Assembly (NCBI GenBank): GCA_004009845.1
Contig: RMBW01000260.1
Span: 1-26,290 of the forward strand
Length of the DNA: 26,290 bases
Origin: Davidsoniella eucalypti
Taxonomy: Eukaryota; Ascomycota; Sordariomycetes; Microascales; Ceratocystidaceae
Direction of reading: 5' to 3'
The notes under the pieces were generated by a model. The model worked only from the letters and a program-made list of their open reading frames with translations, searched no databases and was not told the origin of the DNA. Shown here in pieces: positions 11,500 through 20,040 of the stretch; the first letter of the stretch is position 1, and every line of letters starts with the position of its first letter. Made by a program: the position numbers and the translations under genes.

Positions 11500-12450
11500 G
11501 CGAGGCCGTGTTTTCTGGCACCAATTTTCTATGTTCCTAGTATCCGGGACTGCTCAGACTAGTCTGGCATCCGTCCCTTTTACAATAGCAACACCTACGT
11601 CTCCTTTCAAGGCAAAAACAAAAAGAAACCCCATTATAAAAACTACTAACAATAAATAAATAAAAAACGAAGGAAAAAGAAGAGAGATTTCCATGATCCT
11701 CAACCCCTGCTATTTCTGTAGTGGGTGCCTGTTTTTGCCAGTGTTCTTCTACCTTTCATAGTCATGAGTAGTTTTTTGGTGAATACTCTGCCCCAAGGTT
11801 TCAGCCTTTGTGACAAGTCTAAATGTGGGTCCTTTCCTTGTCTTTGCCACACCTGTGGCGTTCTTGTCAAACCTCATGATATTCTTTGAAGTCACCATGA
11901 CCAGAGAGTGCAGCCGGTACCTATCCTTGACTGATTCTGGTCCCCCCAGGTATGGCGACTTCACCTGCAGAGGGAAACCCCATTTCTCGCCTCTCCATGT
12001 TGTCTCTGATGGCTGCCTGCTCGTAGAACCATTCTTTAAACTTTGCCTGTTTTTGTTCCCTGAACCACCTGTAAGCTCCTGCTATAGACATGGAGTGTTC
12101 CGGAGTGCGTTTGGCCCAGCCTTTTGCTAGTGCATCAGCTCTCTCATTGCCGCTAATTCCCTTGTGCCCAGGGGTCCAGATGCAGTAGACCTTTCTGCCT
12201 ATCAACCCATTTTTCAATGTCTGAATAAGCTTCTTAGCCTCGTCAATTGCCTCTTGTGAAGATCCTGATCCATATATCGCGGCCCTGTTGTCGAGGCAGA
12301 TCCAGATGTTTGTACACCTGTCCGTCAGTGTCGGGTGAGGCCTTTGAGTCCATGTAGTATCGCAAATATTTCTGCGTCTATGACCTCTTTCCATCTGCCT
12401 CCTGTGGCGTTCTCGAGGCCAAATAGCATTTGAGATGTACTGAAGCCATC
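11500..12450 (-). mobile_element. Tad-like LINE ORF2 C-terminus (RNase H and distal domain), decayed
   Basis: Minus strand. An RNase H fragment is clear: DAEIFAI (catalytic Glu region) near 12360, then in a shifted frame CLDNRAAI (catalytic Asp), then WTPGHKGISGNERADALAKG (12190-12110), where the His and final Asp of RNase H sit. Downstream, in another frame, comes SGHGDFKEYHE and then a C-G-K-D-K-x-R-T-H-I zinc-knuckle-like end, the usual C-terminal module of Tad-clade elements. TGA and TAG stops and at least two frame changes interrupt it. An AT-rich tail lies at about 11600-11660. Only the 3' part of the element is present. Its 3' end differs from that of the LINE at 18.8-20.0 kb, so it is a second family. 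Confidence 0.7.
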
Positions 12451-12564
12451 TTGACTTAACCCTAACACGACTGTGGACTAAACTTGCACAGAAGTTGATG
12501 TAGGTGTACTACCCTTTACCTATTTTCTCCACAACAGTTGATGTTTATCTTATGTAATGGCCCA

Positions 12565-12655
12565 GCTGATATACTTTTTTTTTTAATTTTTTAATTTTTT
12601 TAATTCATTTATCTTATGGAGCTATAGAGCTATGAAGATTTGCGCTGATATACTT
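12565..12655 (-). mobile_element. LINE-tail micro-insertion with 12-bp target duplication
   Basis: GCTGATATACTT occurs at 12565-12576 and again at 12644-12655. Between them (12577-12643, 67 bases), read on the minus strand, is ATCTTCATAGCTCTATAGC, then TCCATAAGATAAATGAATT, then an A-rich tail with TT interruptions. The unique part equals the extreme 3' end of the LINE at 19990-20040. This is a retrotransposed copy retaining only about 40 bases of the element plus its tail. Confidence 0.85.
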
Positions 12656-13246
12656 ACATGATACCTTTCTTCTTAATTAAAATATTATACTTATCTTATA
12701 CTCTATTTACGTCAACTATGATTTTAAGAGTCTCTTACTTTTCTACAAACAACATCTATTCTGTAATAACCCTATCGAATGATAATCTTTTCAATTTCAT
12801 TTTCCAAACTCAACCTACTATTACATCACAATCAATCAATCTATATTTCTTACAAAGTCTATAACCTGATTATCTGTCTTAGTTCATAACATACACCAAC
12901 CAGCCTGTTAATTAACTATGCTGCCCTATTTTAGTGCCCTAATGCTGGGTTTAGCCTTCATGTCATTGATACATTTAAATCATAGCGCCAATATTGTACA
13001 CTAAGTTTCGTTCTTTTATTTCAAATTTCACCACTATAAATTTACAATTATCCACCAATCCTAACAATCATTTCCGCCTCCCATACTAATTGCTATTTAG
13101 CCTTACTATGCACTCAATGTAGTTACATTCTAATCTTCAACAACCATAAACCTATATTTCCGAAAACTATAAAGAAGTTACATGACATCATTGCTCTCTG
13201 GATACTTAATACTATACATTATTAATACATAAAATCATCCTTAGTA
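12656..13246. other. AT-rich spacer without a gene
   Basis: A 68-codon open frame at 12658-12864 is made of AT-rich, low-information codons and is not credible. No RNA gene or clear repeat was found. It forms the 3' flank of the OrsD/RecQ-type gene on the minus strand. Confidence 0.5.
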
Positions 13247-14044
13247 CTAAATTTTAAAAAACTCATCTTTGTATGCCTCCATGATAATTGCCTCCCACAG
13301 CGCAAGCATGTTTGTCCCTTGTGTATCATGGAACTGACGCCGTTCTCCTAGCCATTTATAAAAGTCAATCTCCTTGACATCAATGTCAAACTCCTTCTTG
13401 GCTAAATCCTGCATTTTGTGGTTTTTAATCGCCATCAAAACTACCGGCAGTACTTTGTCTATATGTCCACAGCGAAAGCCCTCACCTTCTTTCACCTTCG
13501 CCCGCTCACACCAGTCAAGTGGGAGTTTGCAAGTGAAACAGCAAGAGAATTGTGCAAATCTGATCTTCTTTCGAGCAGAATCATATTCCACTCCTGTCAA
13601 ACGTTTTGTACACACCGAAACTCCTTGGGAAGCATGCCTCAAAGTGTCATGGCTTAGTCCAGTTGATCTTTTGTAGAGCTGACTTTGGACGTGACAGCTG
13701 GCGCATTCTTCTCCAACCTCATCTAGCCAACGGAACAACACTTCGGCACTTTCTCCTTCCTCTTTCCCGAAACGTATCCATCTATCATCCACTTGAGCCA
13801 TCGCCTGTTGTCGATTCGCTTTATCGTTGCTAAGAATTACCGCAGTAGTCTGGCTTGTTTCGCTGATGCCAAGATCTACTGCAGTAGTCTGTGGTGTAGC
13901 CACTGCTGCTGCCGCTATCGCTGCCGCCGCTTGTACTTGTACCTGGCATATATCACACAGCTCAGCACCAACAATGTCATTACATGACTCATCTGTAATG
14001 CCATCCATGAATCGACCAACGATCTTCCGACGACACTCACTTGT

Positions 14045-14055
14045 TGAAACAAATG
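14045..14055 (-). other. In-frame deletion junction replacing the RecQ helicase core
   Basis: Around codons 851-853 of the long frame, the segment that normally precedes the Walker A motif (REILANRAEMESFV) is joined directly to the STSECRRKI segment, which normally follows motif VI. Frame is kept. In relatives the intervening DEAD and Helicase_C domains would be several hundred residues. Whether this is a biological deletion or a collapsed assembly cannot be told from the sequence. Confidence 0.7.
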
Positions 14056-14323
14056 ACTCCATCTCAGCTCGGTTGGCCAATATCTCCCGCATGCTTTCTC
14101 GTTGCTCGGCGCTGCGCCATGTCGCATCGGGTCCAAGCAAAGTGCGCAAGCCGGTCTGCATCTCTTGGTTCACATTGACTTTAGCCGTTCTCACCGGCAA
14201 CTTGCACCGGATCCGCTTTTTGCTGCTTGTGTCGGTCTGGCGTTTGGTCTCACACTCGGCTTCTTGATCTGGTCGCTTCCGTTTCCCGTTCTGGGACTCG
14301 TCTCCTTCGAGAAATTGATGCCA

Positions 14324-15016
14324 CAACCGACTGATCTCTTTGAATGAAGCAATCATCTCTGGCTGTAGCTTGCCGGGGAATCCAATGTGAACCGCATAAT
14401 GTTGTCGGGCAACACGGCTGCCATGTGTTGATGCAAGATCCCATATGATATTCCAGCTTCCACCGCAGTGTACTGGTTCTCCGGTAATGGGATCAACTTC
14501 AATGTCGTCGTCGTCTGCGTCGTCGTCGTCTACACGAGTCTCGATCTGGTTCAGTACAAGCCCGCGAATATGCCGGCCCAACTCAATGGCCACCACGCGG
14601 TATCTTCCTACGCCTAACCTCACGCCGGTAGCCGTCTGAAATACCCGTGCTAGCTTCTGACTAAGTCGGTCCGTATCCCATACAGTAGAGCTGCCGTCGT
14701 GCCACATGAACTCTAATTGCTCGTCGTTTGCCTTGGCCAAGTTACATTTAGACCGGAGTACTCGTTCCACGGGGATCAGCCAAGCGATGTAAGCCACTAC
14801 CATTTGGCCAATATTCTCTGGCAAAAACCGAGCAACCTTGCGTGAGTTATCCCGGATGGCCTTCATCTTGTCTCGGTCCGTGACAATCATCACTTGTCCG
14901 TCAAACACAAACACATTGCGCATCAGCTGCCATGAATCACAGTGACGCAGCGTCATAAGCTCCGGCCCTCTTCCGGGTAACCCACCCCATACATGGACGA
15001 GTAGCATGAGCACCTC
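14324..15016 (-). other. Tyrosine-recombinase-like domain within the OrsD/RecQ-type protein
   Basis: Residues about 530-760 of the long frame. Candidate active-site residues are R545 (in GRGPELMTLRH), K579/K581 (in DRDKMKA), R677-H-I-R680, H727 and Y736 (in STHGSRVARQHYAVH). The H727-to-Y736 spacing of nine, with a small residue after the His, equals the classic GHxxxxxxxxY box of phage-integrase-type recombinases. An acidic linker (about 691-703) separates the RxxR and H boxes. Fold assignment is inference from spacing and order. The first position of the HxxR box is Arg, not His. Confidence 0.5.
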
Positions 15017-16657
15017 TCGGAACATTCTGAGCCGGCGTAGCCAGCGGTTGGTGCCATCTATTTTGAATACATGTCTGCTGGAATCCCAAATCGATGTGGA
15101 CAGCTGCCTTATCACCAAAGATGGTCCGGGCTCAAGCCATTTGTTGTCCGTGTTCGTGGCGAAAGACTGGCCGGCTCCAAGCCGGACCATGTTATCAGCA
15201 AGCAGCTTAAGATCAATCTTCGGCTTCATCTTTTGCCATGAGTCTCCCAGTAGTAAAGCTAGTAAGTTCTGTGCCTCAACTACCTGCTCTCTAGCCGCTC
15301 TTGTGAAGTCTTGGATCATGATACGTTCTCCATTATGAAACAAAGACTCGCCATCCTCAGCCCAACGAACAGACGGCTGTCCGCCCATGCGTGACCGCCA
15401 GCCCTTTCCGTATGCCATCCAGCCGATGATAGTGCTGATGACAGTATATGAGCCAGTGCACATCCAAACTGCATGCTGCTCCCGGAATTCCTTCACCGAC
15501 TCAATATCACCTTCGTCGCTACTCCGGGGTTTGCTGTCGAATACGGACTCAAGGAAAAACAGTCTTGACCACCACAAGATAGCAGCCAACAGTCCAGTAT
15601 ATAAGTGCGGCTCGGTATAACCAAGCGGCTGTAAGCGAATGCCTAGAGCTGCACAGAAGCACAGAAGCGAGCTCGAGTATATGTGCCCACCAACCAGAGT
15701 CTTGATCGAAGCTACCATGAACGAAAAGACAGCTCTGTCAAGCTCCTTGTAGACATTATCATGAAGTCGGCCGTCTTCTATAGTTTCGTCTTCGTCGTCA
15801 TGATCTTCGTTCCGATGATATCTAACATGATTTCGATTGATGTTGATGCTCTTCTCAAGCTCCTGTACGACAGTGCACAGCAGATTCCACTGCTCATCCG
15901 TGAACTTAACAGCCAATTGCTTCATGGCCTCGTCTCGTCCAATGCGGTGTGCTCGCCAGCACAAGCCCAAGTATCGTTGTCCCACAGTTCGGTATTTGGC
16001 CATCGACGCTTCTTTGCCTTTCAGTCCAAATGGCATTCCGTTGGGAGCAGTAGTCATGATACTGCCGAGCCATTGAAGTGTTTCGGTTGGCACGCTATCT
16101 AATCGCCAGCTGCATCGTTGGATCTCACGATCAAAGCTCTCCCCGAGACGGAGCAGCATATTTCGTTCATGCACAGCCTGTTCGGTTTGTTGGTGGACTT
16201 GCTGGGCTTTAGCATTCTTGGCTTGAATCCATTCGGCAGCCTCATAGATTTTTATCAAATCACGCGACTCAAAGTGCTTTACCCATTGTAGCCTTTTTAC
16301 CCACGACGAGTCTCGGTCCATATCTTCCTTCAGGTCTCCTTTCCGAAGTCGTTCGGCATCCTCAGAAGCTAGCATGGCCTCACAGTCGGCTAACATGAGC
16401 TCCATTGGGTTGGTGCTTGTCTGTTTAGCTAGCCCGGCGTCGAAATTGGCTGCGCCATCACTGACAATCCAGTATCGGGCAAGGTTCCGGTCCATCCAAG
16501 TCTGTAATAGTACAATCTTCGACTTGGGGTCTAGAGATGTATGCCCTACGTCTTTCCAGTGGCGAGTGATATTGTCCTTGCATGTTGTGAGATATCGGCA
16601 CATAGAACAACTGTATCCGCGGCGGACAGCAAGTCGTTTGATAGCTGGACTTCCATC

Positions 16658-16663
16658 GGGGGG
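16658..16663 (-). other. C6 run where the reading frame changes (-1)
   Basis: On the minus strand CTCCCCCCGATGG links the OrsD frame (CUC CCC CCG) to the frame of the long ORF (CCC GAT GGA). One C more would join them. The phase C CCC CCG also has the shape of a -1 slippery heptamer (X XXY YYZ). Candidate explanations are a true one-base loss, a homopolymer sequencing error, or programmed slippage. Confidence 0.65.
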
Positions 16664-16854
16664 AGAGCATGCACTTTTGGATCAGCTAAATCTTGAGTGC
16701 CATAGTAATCGATGATATTTTTGATAGTCTCTCCTTTTACTTTGTGCTTGCCACGAAAGTGTGTTTCAATGCTCTTTCCTGGGCGAATTGCTGCCTTACA
16801 CGGGAGGCAAATGAGGAGTTGATGTTCTTCGTTAAGCTCAACAAAGTCTTCCAT

Positions 16855-17533
16855 GACTTCTGATGATTTAAAATCGAGTGTAAATAATGCAGTGGAATAA
16901 CAGTGGATATGGCTATATCAAGATAAAAAATATTAATGCTTAGTTAAAACTATGTAGTGAGTCAGGATCACAAACTTACATTTATTAGTTTGAGGAATAA
17001 GAATTGATTCAATTTGAGATTGTTGTTGATTGCAATTATCAAGGTACTAAAGTGAGTAAAGTGTACACTTTGAAATACAAGAATCAAGATATACAAAGTT
17101 ATAATTGACTTTGTCGTCATATGTTATAAATACAAACAAGACTTTACTCCTGACCTTATCGATGTGGTTTCTTATTTTGTGGCTGGCTATTTGGAGGCAG
17201 CGGTGTAGCTAGAGTGACAGTCAATGAATAGTAATTATAGCGTAGTTGTGGCAAGAGACGCTTGCAAGTATGGTTATCGTTAAAGTATAATAGATCGTGT
17301 TTAGTCCCTAAAACCCCATAATAGCCGCAAAAAAGCAGCGAACTTTATTTATACTAAAAGCAATTCAATTTAAATAAATAACAGCCCTACATTCATTGTT
17401 TGTGTAGTGAATTATGTACAGAACAGTTGCATATAGATACAATATATTGTTCTCTTACTTATCTTTCGATCTTATATGATTTACTCGTTATTAGAAATCA
17501 CTAATTATTCTACTAATAGTTTTGCACTGAAGT
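16855..17533. other. AT-rich 5' flank of the OrsD/RecQ-type gene
   Basis: No open frame of note. It should hold the promoter of the minus-strand gene. I see AT-rich sequence without a clear CT-rich leader; the region just before the ATG reads as weakly pyrimidine-rich. Confidence 0.4.
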
Positions 17534-17933
17534 AAATGTGAAACTTTACCTATATATTGAAATCTTTATCTCATATTTCAACTTATACTACATCCCCTTG
17601 TGCATTTTTCCACATGCTATTCTTCTAGAATTACTACAGACAAATATCTCTTTACCCAATGAAGTCTTGTTTTTTCTGTGCCATATTTTAGTTGCACTGT
17701 TAAACAACCTTCAAGTTGTTAGTAAAATCTAGGGACTTCATTTCCATTACATGCTCATTTCTATCTACACGAAAGTTCAGATCTACTCAACAAATCTATA
17801 AACTTGAATTTACCCTCCCAAACTTTCATTTTAATTTGATTGAAGCCCCTATAACACACTATTTATTCCTTACTCAAAAGAAACTGCTGTTAACTAGTCA
17901 GTGTTATCGTTGTTATGAGTTTTAGTCATTTGT
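17534..17933 (+). repeat. ~400 bp dispersed repeat, copy 2
   Basis: Same orientation and near-complete alignment with 10426-10827. Together the two copies form direct repeats about 7.1 kb apart around the OrsD/RecQ-type gene and a LINE fragment. Differences are mainly transitions. No target duplication identified. Confidence 0.65.
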
Positions 17934-17939
17934 ACCATG

Positions 17940-18383
17940 TTTCTAAGTCTCGATAACCCTTCCAACCCCTTACAATGATATCCTGTTTTTCTATCTCACC
18001 TATCGAATGTGGACTACCACCTTCGCCTATACCACGCAAACTTTACAGATTCATGTTCTTGTGGAAAAAGAAGGTCCCACTACACCTTCTTCTGCTGGGG
18101 GTAAACGTCTGTCAAAGGTTTTCTCATGAAGACCGTTTCACATCACCATAGACAATACCCTATCCACAACAAGGAGTCATTGATTTCTGCAAATTCGTCA
18201 AGGAGACAAACTTCTTTGTAGATATGCCCCTAATCTAGGAGGACTAAGGGGAAAAGCTTACCCAGGTTAGCACTACTCCTATCCCTCCGACCTCCTCATC
18301 GAATATCTTTGATCCGTTGCATTGCTCGTTTCTATTTTCTATCTTCTATTTTTCTTTTGTAATTTTCTAGACCTCTGTTAGCA
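17940..18383. other. Intervening sequence, no recognisable gene
   Basis: Moderate GC, with CT-rich patches at about 18270-18370 leading into a non-LTR 3' end. It may be the distal part of that element's 3' region, but no protein motif could be read. Confidence 0.4.
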
Positions 18384-18455
18384 CGGTTCTTCAAGGGCCA
18401 TTAGGGTCGAATTCGCGTGATCCACATAAAGACGTAAAATGATAATTAAATAAAT
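18384..18455 (+). mobile_element. 3' terminus of a non-LTR element (same type as 5009-5165)
   Basis: GGTTCTTCAAGGGCCATTAG, then GATCCACATAAAGACG and AAAATGATAATTAAATAAAT, equals the terminus at 5009-5097. It ends directly against a single ambiguous base (N) at 18456, after which an oppositely oriented LINE 5' segment begins, so the natural tail and any target duplication are lost or unresolved. Confidence 0.6.
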
Positions 18456-18456
18456 N
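18456..18456. other. Single ambiguous base at an element junction
   Basis: The only N in the window sits exactly where a plus-strand non-LTR 3' tail meets a minus-strand LINE 5' segment. This may mark a polishing failure or a join between assembled repeats, so adjacency across it should be treated with care. Confidence 0.7.
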
Positions 18457-18785
18457 GGGGACTGGAGGGGAGCTTGGTAGCTCTACCTCCTCGAAACCAC
18501 GTTTAACGGTGGTTTTTGTGTTGGTTGGGGTTAGGGTTTCAGTCCCGTGATTTGGAGTGGGGACAAGGCAGAGAGAGTCTGACGAAACATTTTGAGAAGC
18601 GGGGTCTCCCATACAAATATCGTCGACTTCCATCGACGACAGCACCGCGGGTGTTGGTCGCGCCATGGTGCATCCAGTATCAAAATGATCGTACGGATGA
18701 GGCGCGTATTTTAAAGGTATATTGAGATGATTTGGGTCAGAAATGGTTGAAAGGTACCACTTGTGGAAAAGTATGTAGGAGGTTG
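18457..18785 (-). mobile_element. Inverted 5' end of a LINE (5' UTR monomer and ORF1 start)
   Basis: The reverse complement matches 21104-21435 with only scattered substitutions: it starts at the TCAACCTCCTACATAC monomer start, includes the ORF1 start (MARPTPAVLSSMEVDD) and ends in ELPSSPPVP. It thus forms a ~330 bp inverted repeat with the LINE at 20.5-22.8 kb. It abuts, head to head, the RNase H coding strand beginning at 18787. An inverted 5' piece joined to a sense 3' piece is the pattern left by twin priming in LINE integration. Confidence 0.75.
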
Positions 18786-18786
18786 A

Positions 18787-20040
18787 ACTGACGGGTCTAT
18801 GGAGGGTGATAAATCCTCCTATGCCTTTGTCGATATGGACAATAAAACGGTGCGGTTTCAAGAGGCAAATGCCTTGGGTCCTTACACTGAGGTTGCAGAC
18901 TGCGAAAGCTATGCGATCTACAGAGCCCTTTGCTACGTTCGAAAACTGCCACTACGGAAAACGAGTCCTGATCTTTGTCGATAGCCAAGCTGCCATCCAA
19001 AGAGTACGGAAGCCTGGTATATTCACGAACCTCATAGAGAAGCTAAACCTACAGGACCTCGACACCAGTATAGAAATACACTGGTGCCCTGGACATGTCG
19101 GAATAGAAGGAAATGAGATGTGTGACAAGCTTGCAAAGGAGGCTCTTGAAAAAAGAGTATGCACCTCTATCGCAACCACTGGGTATATCAAAAAAAAGAT
19201 TAAAGAGAACATCTTCAATGTCAGGGGCTAAGGCCCAGTTGGTATTTGGCTAAGTAAGATACTTAGCCAGATAAACGGTTATAAATAGGGACCTATTCCC
19301 GCCGTATTCCAACAGATATTAGTCTTTCTCCTTCATCGGTATCAATCGAAGTCTTTACTCTAGATTGCTTGCCATTGCCTCTTCCTAGTTCGTGTCCATT
19401 CAACTCTGGGACACACTAATCAACCGCGATATCGACAAACTTGGGAATCACTATCGGTCTCTTGGTAAGACAGGAGTGAGTGATCTGAAACCGATTGAGG
19501 GTGAGAAGAGGCTGACAACAGCCTACTATCAACTTCTAACGGGGAAGGGTGCTTACCTGCCGTACCTAAAGACCATAGGCAAGGTATCGAGTAGCATGTG
19601 TCGTCATTGTCAGCTGGACATTGAAACTATTCAGCACTTGGTGTTGGACTGTGATATGTGGCTTGAGCAAAGACAAGAGTTGAAAGACGTCTGCGATGGT
19701 GAGATAAAGATGGAAGACTTATTTAGTAAGGCGAAGCACCAGCAAGCCTTGTTAGTATTTCTGAAAAAAAACAGGAATAGGGGGAAGAAACTGGGAAGAG
19801 TTGAGGAAGTGACCAACGATGGTGTTGCCGGTGAGGGCGGACCAGTCGCACTTCGTGATGATTTGTGGTGTTGATAATTTTCTTTGTGTTTTTCCTTATG
19901 TTTTTTATGTTTTGTATTATGTTTCTACTTGTTTTCTGTTATGTTTTTATTGTTTTTATTGTTTTATTTGCTTTTATTTTACATCTTCATAGCTCTTTAG
20001 CTCCATAAGATTAATGAATTAAAAAAAAAAAAAAAAAAAA
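18787..20040 (+). mobile_element. LINE ORF2 3' part: RNase H, zinc knuckle, 3' UTR and poly(A)
   Basis: RNase H begins TDGSMEGD (18787), continues with DCESYAI (catalytic Glu) and, after a one-base frame change near 18940, FVDSQAAI (Asp) and HWCPGHVGIEGNEMCDKLAKEA (His and last Asp). A second change at the A8 run 19190-19197 restores the first frame. After the solo LTR (19219-19398) the ORF resumes at QLWDTLINRD and includes the typical distal module TAYYQLLTGKGAY...MCRHC...QHLVLDC (CCHC), ending at the TGA at 19872-19874. The 3' UTR is T-rich and ends CATCTTCATAGCTCTTTAGC, then TCCATAAGATTAATGAATT and a poly(A) tail at about 20022-20040. Endonuclease and reverse transcriptase are absent from this copy. 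Tad-like clade by its RNase H plus CCHC end. Confidence 0.8.
19214..19403 (+). mobile_element. Solo LTR (180 bp) with TTCAA target duplications
   Basis: TTCAA at 19214-19218 and 19399-19403 flanks 19219-19398, which starts TGTCAGGGGCTAAGGCC and ends GTGTCCA. It is a diverged relative of the LTRs at 20204-20454 and 22811-22991: shared TGT(A/C)AGRGRCTAAGGCCYAGT start, TATAAATAGGGACC core with TATTCCCGCCG, and CTCCTTCATCGG. TATA box at 19280-19287; likely transcript start at about 19335. Removing LTR and one duplication restores the distal ORF frame to that of the first part of RNase H, which confirms a clean insertion into the LINE. Confidence 0.92.

Larger units (their letters stand above)
13247..16854 (-). 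pseudogene. OrsD-type zinc finger / telomere-linked RecQ-helicase-like protein, helicase core deleted
   Basis: One minus-strand gene in two frames. Frame 1 (16854-16546) starts at GAAGTCATGG and holds an OrsD (PF12013-type) N-terminus with ICLPC (C16, C19) and H32, H37. Frame 2 continues as an open run of 1118 codons from a Met at 16603 to the stop at 13247. Codons just upstream of that Met (GYSC) complete a second C2H2 finger with C2, H15 and H21. The frames meet at a C6 run. Frame 2 residues about 500-765 match the conserved middle of fungal telomere-linked helicases. Residues 812-850 are the lead-in to a RecQ helicase (LLGPDATWRSAEQRESM), then at 851-853 the text jumps to the RecQ zinc module (C857-R-R, C874, C883-D-I-C886). 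Motifs I-VI are therefore absent. A cysteine-rich tail (C967, C970, C1021, C1022, C1025, C1032, C1045) follows. Composition is clearly more GC-rich than the flanks and shows no RIP stops. Confidence 0.8.

Noticed and set aside
12577..12605. Poly(T) tract taken as a terminator
   Set aside because: It is the reverse complement of the A-rich tail of a LINE-tail insertion, bounded by a 12-bp target duplication.
13374..16102. Plus-strand open frames of 64-146 codons opposite the OrsD/RecQ-type gene
   Set aside because: They are antisense shadows of a GC-richer coding strand; none has recognisable motifs or conserved structure.
16600..16720. Intron to explain the frame change between the two zinc fingers
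   Set aside because: Both frames give family-like peptide right up to the C6 run, leaving no room for an intron of usable size.
10430..17732. Conserved ~64-codon frame in both ~400 bp repeats (YLYIEIFISYF-like) as a real small protein
   Set aside because: Similarity continues equally outside the frame and differences are not third-position biased by eye, so it is shared repeat DNA rather than a conserved peptide.
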